NCBI GenBank assembly: GCA_018195615.1
Contig: JAGTPG010000002.1
Location: 248,001 to 312,000 of the forward strand
DNA length: 64,000 nt
Direction: 5' to 3'
From: Streptomyces tuirus
GTDB taxonomy: Bacteria > Actinomycetota > Actinomycetes > Streptomycetales > Streptomycetaceae
Shown: piece by piece, positions 31,838 to 39,993 of the stretch
Layout of the letters: the number at the start of each line of letters is the position of its first letter
Position numbering within the stretch: position 1 is the stretch's first letter
Notes under the pieces: model-generated
Told to the model about the DNA's origin: nothing
The model's database searches: none
Seen by the model: the letters and a program-made list of their open reading frames with translations, nothing else
Translations under genes and position numbers: made by a program

Positions 31838-32371
31838 ATGTCGGAGACCATTAGCTGCCCCCATTGCGGCGCGCTGGCTGCGCACGATGACACATTCTGC
31901 GCTATTTGCGGCCACCGAATTGGACCGGAAGGTGTCATCGATACACGCAAGCCAAGAACTGAGTCGGGCTTGGATTCCGCGACCCCCGCTGTTCCAGAAC
32001 GGGCATATGTTAACCAAGCAGCGGAGATTAATTCGAACGCTCTTTACGCAGAGTACGATTCCCGGAAGCTCGCCGTGCTGACAGGGTACGTGGCGGGCCT
32101 CATAGGCTTCCCTATCGGACTGCACAGGCTGTACGCCGGGAAGCCGCTGTGGTGGATCTATTTGATTCTATTCATCCTTGGCGCCATCGGAAGCCTCCTT
32201 CTCGTCGGATTTGTTTTCTTTGGGGTCATGTTTATCTGGTGGATTATTGACATGGCGCTCATGAAAAGGTGGGTGGAGAGGCACAACCAGATCCTGCGCC
32301 ACCAGATCTTCGGCTGGGCAAGGGAAGCCGATAGGCCTCACCACTCGGACTGGGAGACGCGAGCGAGCTGA
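31838..32371 (+). CDS. TM2-domain membrane protein with N-terminal zinc ribbon
   Basis: 177 residues. The N-terminus has a zinc-ribbon (CPHCGALAAHDDTFCAICGH, residues 7-26). A linker follows, then the TM2 domain with two transmembrane helices (about 80-100 and 105-135) around the FPIGLHRLYAGKPLWW motif. TM2 proteins are small membrane proteins of unknown function. The ATG at 31838 has only a distant GGAG, so the start is the best but not certain choice. It shares a CxxC zinc-ribbon N-terminus with the next gene, which suggests a functional pair (inference). Confidence 0.82.
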   Translation: MSETISCPHCGALAAHDDTFCAICGHRIGPEGVIDTRKPRTESGLDSATPAVPERAYVNQAAEINSNALYAEYDSRKLAVLTGYVAGLIGFPIGLHRLYAGKPLWWIYLILFILGAIGSLLLVGFVFFGVMFIWWIIDMALMKRWVERHNQILRHQIFGWAREADRPHHSDWETRAS

Positions 32372-32394
32372 CGCCTATTGCGTGGAACTAGAAA

Positions 32395-33183
32395 GTGAAG
32401 TCTCGATGCATTCGGGGGCTAGCAGTGGCAGGCCAACCTCGACTCCATTGCACGAACGGACATATGCTGCCGCCTGACAAGGAGGCGTCTAAGTTCTGCA
32501 CAATTTGCGGTGCTCCCGTAGTGATCGCTTGTCCCAATGGCCACGAGGTCAAGCCGGCCCCCTATTGCAGCGTGTGCGGTGCATCCTTGCCCTCCACCGG
32601 CCTTCCCGCCGGTGACGGATCCTCCGAAACGTCACTGCCACCGACCGGTCCGAAGAAGTTCCGACGTGCACCACCAGCCCTCCTAATCGTCGGAGCGGTG
32701 CTACTGGCCATGCTCGTTGGGATCGGGGCCTACTTCGGTATCTCACGGCTGAGCAGCTCAGATTCCAGCCCCGAGCAGAGCCCGCCCGCACAGCCACCGC
32801 CCAGTACCCAGACGTCCTCGGCGCCGGTAGCCAGCGATGTCCCTCAGCAATACCTCGGCACCTGGGGCAGCAGCATCGACAACGCCTCCGGACACCACAC
32901 CCGCCATCTCGTCATCCAGCAAGGCGAGGTCGGCGACACAGTTCTCGTGCTCACAGCAGACGGCCCCACCAAGGACGGCGGCACGTATCACTGTGTCTTC
33001 ACAGCGCAGTTGGCCTCAGCACCCACGGGCGACGGTCCCCTCCGCATCGGGCCGTCCACAGTGACCGTGGCTGAACCGGCGTCAGCTTGCACCCCAGGTG
33101 CCGCCAGCACCATCACCCTGCAGCCCGACGGCCGACTCCGGCGCGTGAACGGTGAGCAGTTGACATATACAAAGGCAGACTGA
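32395..33183 (+). CDS. Zinc-ribbon single-pass membrane protein
   Basis: 262 residues from GTG 32395 (GTG 32425 is possible). Two zinc-ribbon pairs near the N-terminus (CTNGHMLPPDKEASKFCTIC and CPNGHEVKPAPYCSVC). One transmembrane helix follows at about 95-117 (PPALLIVGAVLLAMLVGIGA), then a Pro/Ser-rich linker and an extracytoplasmic domain of about 120 residues (YLGTWGSSIDNASGHHTRHL, then CVFTAQLASAP). The external domain resembles those of uncharacterised Streptomyces serine/threonine-kinase-linked proteins, but there is no kinase here. A strong hairpin lies 11 bases after the stop. Confidence 0.78.
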   Translation: MKSRCIRGLAVAGQPRLHCTNGHMLPPDKEASKFCTICGAPVVIACPNGHEVKPAPYCSVCGASLPSTGLPAGDGSSETSLPPTGPKKFRRAPPALLIVGAVLLAMLVGIGAYFGISRLSSSDSSPEQSPPAQPPPSTQTSSAPVASDVPQQYLGTWGSSIDNASGHHTRHLVIQQGEVGDTVLVLTADGPTKDGGTYHCVFTAQLASAPTGDGPLRIGPSTVTVAEPASACTPGAASTITLQPDGRLRRVNGEQLTYTKAD

Positions 33184-33194
33184 ACCAGGTCAGG

Positions 33195-33223
33195 GGCAGT
33201 CCCGCACTCGCTGCGGGACTGCC
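33195..33223 (+). terminator. Strong hairpin terminator after inner-element cargo
   Basis: A perfect 12-base stem (GGCAGTCCCGCA with TGCGGGACTGCC) around a five-base loop, 11 bases after the stop of the zinc-ribbon gene. There is no U-run, as is usual for Streptomyces terminators. It marks the end of the inner cargo transcript; the remaining 113 bases to the inferred boundary hold no gene. Confidence 0.8.
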
Positions 33224-33336
33224 GTGAGCAGGCCAACGAGCAGACAAGCAAGACCCGACCAAGTGAGGGTTTCTGACGAAGAGGACAACATGTCACGGGA
33301 ATACTACACAGTGGGAATATCCCCCCTGCGCCAGTA

Positions 33337-34309
33337 ATCCGCGAGATCACCAAAGATGCTCTCACCGAGTACTTCGGCGCCCCGGCGGTGAAGTCGGTCA
33401 AACGCAAGCTCGATCCCGACCTGCCCACCGCACACTGGTGGATCATCGCACCGGTCGCCCAGGCCATCGAAACCGCCATACACCTGTCGACGAGCGACAC
33501 GCTAGCCTTCGCGGCGGTCACCCCGCGCTTCCACGGCAGTGGCTTCACCAGCCAGACCGCCGTCAGGTGCTTCATCAAGCACGTCAACCGTCACCGGAGC
33601 GTCACCGGCCTTGCCGAGATCCCTGCCGGCAAGGTCACCCCGCACATGTTCCGCAGGACCATGGCCATGCTCACCCGCGACTATCCCGGATCGGAAATCG
33701 CCGTCGGGATGCACCTCAAGCACGCGGCCACCCAAGTCCTGGCCAATCGCTGGACCCAGGGCTACATGGATCACGACCCCTCCTGGGCCCGTCTCCTCAC
33801 CACCGCCATCGCCGAACGTCGGTTCCAACGACTGAAGGACCTTTTCGACGCCGACAGCCGCTGCGAGACCATCGGCTTCGGGCCCGGTGCTGACCAGATG
33901 CGTTCGGCCTTCGCTGCCGTCCGAGAGAAGGCCGAAGCCCTCCGAGCGAGCGGAAGGCCCAGAGAGGGGACATTCGCGTCGAACACGGCCTGCTTAAACG
34001 CACACACCTGTCAATTCGGTTCGGAAAGCTCAACCACTGCACCCTGGACGAGAACAACCCCGTCGGCGCGAAGTGCCTCGAAGACGCCATCGTGCCCCAG
34101 GACACCGAGGGCCACTCATCGACCGCTGCCAGCCCGCACGCTGAAGCAACAGCATCATCGCCCCGGAGCACCTGCCTATCTGGTAGGCCGAGCACGCCTC
34201 CCTGACCAAACTGCGGAGCCTCCCCGCACTCCCGGCGAACCACAGAACCCTGATCGACCAGCAGATCCGCGACGTCGAGATCGCGCTCACCAAGGCGGGA
34301 GAAGCATGA
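33337..34309 (+). pseudogene. Outer element recombinase C, C-terminal part
   Basis: Homology resumes at IREITKDALTEYFGAPAVKS and continues through HWWIIAPVAQAIET. Then come box II (VTPHMFRRTMAMLT, H-x-x-R) and the nucleophile region LKHAATQVLANRWTQGYMDH with the Tyr. After about 34010 the frame shifts into a cysteine-rich tail (NHCTLD, GAKCLED), with at least one further shift and an in-frame TAG near 34183 before the final stretch ASLTKLRSLPALPANHRTL. It ends at TGA 34307-34309, overlapping the next ATG. It is the downstream half of the gene at 25265-26369, separated by the inner element. Confidence 0.82.
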
Positions 34310-34758
34310 CCGCCCCAACCCGGCCCGGCCTCTCCGCCACGGCCGAGAAAGCCCTTCGAGAGGCCATGGAACGGCTCTTCACTGGTCGGCCCATCCGCAC
34401 CGACGGCAAGCTCACCAAGCAGAACCTCTGGCGGGAAGCGGGCGTCAGCCGGGCCACGATGAACCGGGCAACCGCTGTGCTCGTCGACTGGGACAACCAC
34501 GTCAGCCACAGCGCGGCAAGCAAACACGACCGGGCCCAGGCCGCAGAGATCGCCCGCCTCCGCCGCCAAGTGCGAGACAACCGAAACGAGCGACAACGAC
34601 TCCAAGACGAAGTCGACGCCGCCGCCACGGTCATCGTGGCCCTGCTCGCCGAGAACACGGCCCTCCGCGAGCAACTCGCGAAAAGGTCAGCCGTCGTGGT
34701 CCCTCTCGATCGCGGGCATGCAGTGCGAGATGACCACCGGCTTCATGCCCACGACTGA
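34306..34758 (+). CDS. Small coiled-coil accessory protein (DUF6262/TnpC-like)
   Basis: 150 residues from ATG 34306, overlapping the end of recombinase C. The N-terminal half has a winged-helix-like segment (KLTKQNLWREAGVSRATMNR). The second half is a long coiled coil (about 75-125: RLRRQVRDNRNERQRLQDEV, then VALLAENTALREQL). A small coiled-coil protein after the recombinases is the hallmark of Tn554-type (TnpC) and actinobacterial trio elements, where it affects orientation or efficiency of transposition. The frame is intact although the upstream recombinases are not. Confidence 0.75.
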   Translation: MTAPTRPGLSATAEKALREAMERLFTGRPIRTDGKLTKQNLWREAGVSRATMNRATAVLVDWDNHVSHSAASKHDRAQAAEIARLRRQVRDNRNERQRLQDEVDAAATVIVALLAENTALREQLAKRSAVVVPLDRGHAVRDDHRLHAHD

Positions 34759-34779
34759 CGCTCGGGCAAGAACAAAGCG

Positions 34780-35472
34780 TCACGGCGGCGGCGTGGTGAG
34801 TCTGACGGCCACGGCGTCGAGGACCCAGTCCAGGCCGGTCGCGAAGGATGTCTCGGCGTCCACGTCCGTGCCGTCGTACACGGCCTTGGCCAGTGCCGGG
34901 AAGCGGCCCGTGGACAGCATTCTTGTCACATGTGGGCCATGGGCGCGCTGCCAGTCGCGCTCGGACAGGCCCGTGGCGCGCTCGGCCCGCAGGTTCGTGA
35001 TCTCGCGCCTGATCGCGCCGGTGAAGTAGGCGCTGACCGTCTCCACGGCTCGCATGACGGTGTCGATGTCGGTGAGGCCGACAAGGGCGGCCAGCGTGGT
35101 CTCGGTCACGGCGAGGCCGTTCGGGCCCAGGGCCGGGCGGCGGCCGAGCAAGTCGGCCAACCATTCGTGACGGAGAGCTACCTGCCTGGTGCGGTGGGCG
35201 AGGACGCGCAGCGCCTCCCGCCAGTCACCGGGCTGCTCCTCGGGAAGGATCTCGGCGTAGACCTCGTCCACCATGAGGTCGAACAACTCCTCCTTGGTGG
35301 AGATGTATCCGTACAGCCGCATCGGGCCGGCGTTCAGTCGGCCGGCGACCTTGCGCAACGACACCGCCTCCAACCCGCCCTCGTCGGCCAGCGCGATGGC
35401 GGCGGCCACGATCCGCTCCCGATCGAGCGGCACGGGGCGAGTCGGCGGCTCCGGCCGGTCCCACACAGTCAT
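34780..35472 (-). CDS. TetR-family repressor (tetracycline-repressor-like C-domain)
   Basis: 230 residues from ATG 35472 (a TTG at 35493 would add seven). The HTH is near residues 20-60: RERIVAAAIALADEGGLEAV, then SLRKVAGRLNAGPMRLYGYI. The C-terminal ligand domain is of the TetR_C type (FDLMVDEVYAEILPEE, then DWREALRVLAHRTRQVALRH). It is divergent from a TetX-like monooxygenase gene with a 53-base space holding two dyads, the standard layout of a drug-responsive repressor and its target. It lies inside the outer element as cargo. Confidence 0.87.
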   Translation of the reverse strand: MTVWDRPEPPTRPVPLDRERIVAAAIALADEGGLEAVSLRKVAGRLNAGPMRLYGYISTKEELFDLMVDEVYAEILPEEQPGDWREALRVLAHRTRQVALRHEWLADLLGRRPALGPNGLAVTETTLAALVGLTDIDTVMRAVETVSAYFTGAIRREITNLRAERATGLSERDWQRAHGPHVTRMLSTGRFPALAKAVYDGTDVDAETSFATGLDWVLDAVAVRLTTPPP

Positions 35473-35484
35473 GGGCACATCGTA

Positions 35485-35521
35485 CTGTTGCAATACAGCG
35501 CATTGGAGAAATACGGTGTAT
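35485..35521. promoter_or_regulatory. Operator-like dyads in the tetR/monooxygenase space
   Basis: Two dyads lie between the divergent starts. CTGTTGCAATACAG (35485-35498) has CTGT/ACAG arms around six bases; ATACGGTGTAT (35511-35521) has perfect ATAC/GTAT arms around GGT and ends 4 bases before ATG 35526. Either could be bound by the adjacent TetR protein to control both genes. Confidence 0.5.
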
Positions 35522-35525
35522 CGCT

Positions 35526-36643
35526 ATGAGACAACGCATCGCCGTGGTCGGGAGCGGTCCTGGCGGCCTCACCTTCGCCCGCGTCCTGCACCGCCATGGC
35601 CACCCTGTCACCGTCCTCGAACGCGATGCCGCCCTCGATGCCCGACCCCAGGGCGGCACGCTGGACCTGCACGAAGGGCTGGGTCAACTCGCGCTGGACA
35701 AGGCCGGGCTACTGGCGGAGTTCCAGGCGCTGTCCCGTCCCGAGGGGCAGGCCATGCGCATCCTGGACACGGACGGAACCGTCCTGCGCGATTGGCGACC
35801 CCGTCCAGATGACCGGGCCAATCCCGAGGTCGACCGAAGGCAACTCCGTGACCTGCTACTCGGCCCTCTCGACGTCCAGTGGGGACGGGGCGTGACTCAC
35901 GTGGTGCCGGGGACCCGGGACGGCGTACTGGTCCATTTCGCGGACGGGCGACAGCAAACGTTCGACCTCGTGGTCGGCGCGGACGGCGCCTGGTCCCGGG
36001 TCCGCCCAGCAGTCTCGTCGGTGACGCCGCACTACACCGGCGTCACCTCAGTCGAGACCTCCCTCGACGACGTCGACACCCGCCACCCCGACCTCGCCCG
36101 GTTGATCGGCGACGGTTCCGTGGCCGTGTACGGGGTGAACCGAGCTCTCGTCGCCCAGCGCAACAGCGGCGGCCACGTCAAGGTGTACGTCCAGTTCCGC
36201 GCTCCGCTGGACTGGCACGCGAACATGGACCTGGCCGACGCCGAGGCCGCGCGATTGAGCCTGCTGGCTCTGTTCGACGGCTGGGCCGCCCCGTCCTCGA
36301 CCTCCTCCACCACGGCAACGCCTTCGTCCACCGCCCCCTCTACGTCTTGCCCGTGTCCCACACCTGGACCCACGTCCCCGGCGTGACGCTACTGGGCGAC
36401 GCCGCCCACCTGATGCCCCCACTCGGGGCGGGCGCGAACCTCGCGATGCTGGAAGGCGCCGAACTCGCCGAGGCCATCGCCACCGGCCCTGGAGACCTCA
36501 ACGAGGCCATCCACGCCTTCGAGGAACAAATGTGGGGACGAGCCAGCAGGTGGGCGAAGATCACGACGGCCGGTCTGGAACGCCTCGTGAGTCCGGATCC
36601 CGCCGAAGCCCTCGCCCTCTTCGACCAAGTCCAGCCATCCTGA
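35526..36643 (+). CDS. FAD-dependent monooxygenase, TetX-like
   Basis: About 372 residues. The Rossmann motif VVGSGPGGLTFARVLHRHG binds FAD. GGTLDLHEGLGQLALDKAGL and NPEVDRRQLRDLLL match the Tet(X) pattern (GGTLDLH; NPEI-x-R-x-x-LR-x-x-LL). The DG motif is VVGADGAWSRVR and the second FAD motif is GDAAHLMPPLGAGANLAM. A frameshift near 36290 (run one base short) splits FDGWA from VLDLLHHGNAF. Tet(X) hydroxylates and inactivates tetracyclines using NADPH and O2; related enzymes act on rifamycins or on biosynthetic intermediates, so the substrate is unproved. Control by the divergent TetR protein and carriage on a mobile element favour a resistance role. Confidence 0.82.
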
Positions 36644-36761
36644 CTGCCCAGCGCGAGAGCACCAGCACCAACAGCTCGCCATGGCTTCACGGGGCAGTTC
36701 AGCACCGCCGCAGTCCCTTCCGGCAAGACCACCGCTGGACTGTCTCATGGAACACGTCAAA

Positions 36762-36772
36762 GTCTGGAGAAC
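36762..36772 (-). repeat. Right terminal inverted repeat of outer element
   Basis: GTCTGGAGAAC, complement of the left end. It is followed directly by GATGGC, which restores the Asp-Gly codons of the ligase. The 118 bases between the monooxygenase stop and this repeat contain no gene. Confidence 0.7.
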
Positions 36773-37581
36773 GATGGCTTCCGGATGCTGGCGGTCCGGG
36801 AGGGCGAGCGGGTGACGCTGCTGTCCCGGTCGGGCCGTCGGCTGAACGACACCTACCCGGAGATCGTGGACGCACTCGGGGCCCAGTCGTGCGCGGACTT
36901 CGTCCCCGACGGTGAGATCGTCGCGTTCTCGGGCGGGCGCACCGACTTCGCCCGGCTCCAGCGGCGCATGGGGCTGACCCGGCGTCAGGACGTGGCGGCG
37001 AGCGGCGTGGCCGTGACGTACTACGTGTTCGACCTGGTCCGGCTGGACGGGGCCGACATCGGGCAGCTGCCGCTACGGGCCCGCAAGTCGCTGCTGCGCC
37101 GGGCGCTGTCGTACCGGTCGCCGCTGCGGCTGACGCCGCATCGCAACGCGGGCGGTGCCGAGCGGCTGGCGGACGTCTGTGCCCGTGGCTGGGAGGGCCT
37201 GATCGCCAAGCGTGCCGACCGGCGCGTACGAGCCGCGCCGGTCGGCGGACTGGCTGAAGCTGAAGTGCTCCCAGGGGCAGGAGTTCGTGTCGGCGGCTTC
37301 ACCGAGCCGGCCGGGAGCCGTTCGGCACGGGCTTCGGCCGGAGCGCGCTGGTCGACCTGCGCGAGCGGCTCGACGGCCTGCGGGAGTCCGCCTCGCCGTT
37401 CGACGGCCCGGTGCGGGAGGCGAGAGCCAGGTGGGCGCGCCCGGCGCTGGTGGCGCAGATCGCGTTCACCGAGTGGACCCGTGACGGCATGCTGCGCCAC
37501 CCCCGTCACCTGGGGCTGCGCGACGACAAGAAGCCGCGGGACGTGGTGCGGGAACGGCCGTCGGGGCGCGTGGCCGGGTGA
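36773..37581 (+). pseudogene. ATP-dependent DNA ligase, 3' fragment
   Basis: Continues the gene cut at 21875: DGFRMLAVREGERVTLLSRS, then the PDGEIVAFS motif, YYVFDLVRLDG, and the motif IV region GWEGLIAKR. From about 37215 it breaks into other frames (GAYEPRRSADWLKLKCSQGQ is motif V; GGFTEPAGSR follows). Then about 22 codons expected in the OB-fold region (the part that normally reads like LLVGYYDGDRLRYAGKV) are missing before GTGFGRSALVDL. The rest runs in frame to TGA 37579-37581. The missing block suggests real decay after the insertion rather than just sequence error. Confidence 0.85.
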
Positions 37582-37590
37582 GCGTCCCGG

Positions 37591-39932
37591 TCAGAACAGC
37601 GGCGTGAGCGGTTGTTCGCACCAGATCGTCTTGCCGCGGGTGGTCTGCCGGCTGCCCCAGCGCTGGGTGAGCTGGGCGACCAGCAGCAGTCCGCGGCCGC
37701 CCTCGTCGTCCTGGTGGGCCCGCCGCAGGTGCGGGGAGGTCGAACTGCCGTCGGAGACCTCACAGATGAGGGCCTGGTCGCGGATCAGACGGAGCTGGAT
37801 GGGCGGGGCGCCGTACCGGATGGCGTTGGTGACCAGTTCGCTGACGACGAGTTCGGTGACGAAGGCCGTCTCGTCCAGTCCCCACGCGGTCAGCTGGTCG
37901 GTGGCGGCCTGGCGGGTGGCGGCGACCTGCGCGGGGTCGGGCGACACGTCCCAGGTGGCGACCTGGTCGGCACCCAACGCCCGGGTGCGGGCCACGAGCA
38001 GGGCCACGTCGTCGCTGGGTTCCTCCGGCAGTACGGCCTTCAGCACGGTGTCGCACAGGGCGTCGAGCGAGTCGGCGGGCACGGTCAGGGCGCGGCACAG
38101 CTCGTCGGTCGCGTGGTCGACGTCGCGGTCGCGGTCCTCGACGAGTCCGTCGGTGTAGAGGGCGACGACGGAGCCCTCGGGCAGCTGGAGCTCCGTCGCC
38201 TCGAACGGCAGCCCTCCGACGCCCAGCGGGGGCCCCGCGCTCATCGGGATCAGCCGGGTCGATCCGTCGGGCAGCACCAGGGCGGGGGCGGGGTGCCCGG
38301 CGGCGGCCAGGTTCAGGCGGCGCGTGACGGGGTCGTAGACGGCGTAGAGGCAGGTCGCGCCGAGTTCGGCGACCTCGTCGCCCTCGTCGTCCGAGGCGAG
38401 GTGGGTGACCAGGTCGTCGAGGTGGGTGAGGAGTTCGTCCGGCGGCAGGTCCACGTCGGCCAGGGTCCGTACGGCCGTGACGAGCCGGCCCATGGTCGCC
38501 GAGGAGGGGATGCCGTGGCCCACGACGTCCCCGACGACCAGTGCCACGCGGCTGCCGGACAGCGGGATCACGTCGAACCAGTCCCCGCCGATGCCGGCCG
38601 CCGAGCCGGAGGGCAGATAGCGGTGGGCGACCTCGACGGCGGCCTGGCCGGGCAGTCCGCGCGGCAGCAGGCTGTGCTGGAGGGCCAGCGCGGTGGTGCG
38701 CTCGCGGGCGAAGCGGCGGGCGTTGTCGACGCAGACGGCGGCCCGGCTGGCGAGTTCCGCCGCGAACACGGCGTCGTCGTCGCCGTAGTCGTCCACCTGC
38801 CGGATGCGTACGGCGACGGCGACGCCGAGGATGGTGCCGCGGGCCTGTAGCGGCACCGCCATCATCGAGTGCACGCCCTTGCGGTAGGGGCGGCCTTGCG
38901 GGCCGCGCGTGTTGCGCTCGGCGACCCAGCGCATGAACGACGGCTCGCCCGCCTGGCTGAGGATCGGGCGGCCCTCCCGCATCGCCCGGGCGATGGGTGA
39001 GAACGCGGGATAGACGTCGACATCCCCAAGTGCACGGCCGCTTCCGGGGTGCCCTCGGTGACGGAGCCGTGGGCGACCCGGCGCAGGACGATCTCCGCGG
39101 TGGGCACGGCCGGCGACTCCTCCGCGCCGAGGACCCAGTCGAACAGGTCCACGCTGGCGAAGTCGGCGAACCGGGGTACCACGATCTCGATCAGCTCTTC
39201 GGCGGTGCGTACCACGTCCAGGGTGGTGCCGATGGTGGCGGCGGCCTCGTTGAGCAGGGCCAGCCGCTGCCGTGCCCAGTACTGCTCGGTGCTGTCGAAG
39301 GCGGCCAGGGCGGTGCCCAGGAGTTCGCCGGAGGGATCGCGGACCGGCCACATCTCGGTGACCCACGCGTGTTCCCGGTTCAGGGCCGGGGCGCCCGTGT
39401 AGCTCTCGTAGCGGAGCGGGCGGCCCGTCTCGATGACATGGCGCAGATGCCAGTTGAAGCCCAGGCTGTGCTCGGCCTCCTCGACGGTCTCCGGGAAGTG
39501 CCGCCCGAGCAGGGCTTCCTCGGGGACGCCCATGACGTGGCAGGCCGCCTCGTTGACGCGCATATAGCGCTGGTCGACGTCGAACACGGACATCGATATG
39601 GCCGCCTGCTGGAAGGCCTGCCCGGCCAGGGACGTCTCGGCGCTGCCGGGCGACTCCGCGGTGATCACGTAGCCGTCCGGTTCCCCGTCCCGGCCGGCCA
39701 CGACGCAGGCACTGACGCGCAGCCCGACCAGGTAGCCGTCGTGGTGGCGCACCATGACGGTGCCCGATCGCGCGGACAGCGTCTCGGGCGGCACGTCCTC
39801 GGCGAGCAGTTCCCGTACGGTCCGGCCCACGGCCTCCTCGGCCCGGTAGCCGGTCAGCCGCCGGGCACCCTCGCTCCACCCCGTCACAATGCCGCGGGCG
39901 TCGATGATCGCAGCAGCGGAGGCGTCCTCCAT
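37591..39932 (-). CDS. PAS-GAF-SpoIIE phosphatase with HATPase domain
   Basis: About 780 residues from ATG 39932 (an upstream TTG would add 12). Domains in order: PAS (about 1-110, GIVTGWSEGARRLTGYRAEE), second PAS (about 115-230), GAF (about 240-400), SpoIIE/PP2C phosphatase (about 420-630; GIGGDWFDVIPL and VVGDVVGHGIPSSATMGRL carry metal-binding Asp) and an anti-sigma-like HATPase (about 660-780; FVTELVVSELVTNAIRYG). One frameshift near 39025 (G run one base short). Such proteins act in partner-switching networks, dephosphorylating anti-sigma antagonists; here kinase-like and phosphatase domains are on one chain. It ends 10 bases from the ligase remnant, convergent. Confidence 0.9.
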
Positions 39933-39993
39933 GTCGTCCAGGATTATCCCTTTGGCGCCCGCTATCAACCGCGACGGACCATTCGTGACGGTG

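Larger units (their letters stand above)
26370..33336. mobile_element. Inner element nested in recombinase C, ~7 kb
   Basis: Its limits are inferred from the two halves of recombinase C, which rejoin in register as MMRDGE plus IREITKDALTEYFG. It carries an intact tyrosine recombinase, an HTH protein and a zinc-knuckle recombinase-like protein in one coupled operon. Four cargo genes follow (peptidoglycan-binding, cutinase, TM2, zinc-ribbon membrane protein). Part of the cargo (about 30.9-32.3 kb) is visibly richer in A and T than the rest of the window, which suggests a different origin. I see no long terminal inverted repeat; a 13-base palindrome lies near the left end and a GGGA-ATA-TCCC dyad near the right end. 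Confidence 0.78.
21876..36772. mobile_element. Outer recombinase-trio element (Tn554/RIT-like), ~14.9 kb
   Basis: Boundaries are set by the two halves of the ligase gene. The ends carry the inverted repeat GTTCTCCAGAC (21876-21886) and GTCTGGAGAAC (36762-36772). Contents: three adjacent tyrosine recombinase genes reading rightward, a small coiled-coil gene, and a divergent TetR/FAD-monooxygenase pair. The third recombinase is itself split by an inner element. Three recombinases plus a small accessory gene resemble Tn554 (TnpA, TnpB, TnpC) and recombinase-in-trio elements. Recombinases A and C carry in-frame stops, so this copy is probably unable to move by itself. Excluding the inner element it is about 7.9 kb. 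Confidence 0.85.

Noticed and set aside
34780..36643. TetR/monooxygenase pair as resident chromosomal genes
   Set aside because: They lie between the accessory recombination gene and the right inverted repeat, inside the interrupted ligase, so they belong to the insertion.
21876..36772. Conjugative element or prophage
   Set aside because: No relaxase, FtsK/TraB-type, replication, capsid, terminase or lysis genes are visible; only recombinases, small regulators and cargo.
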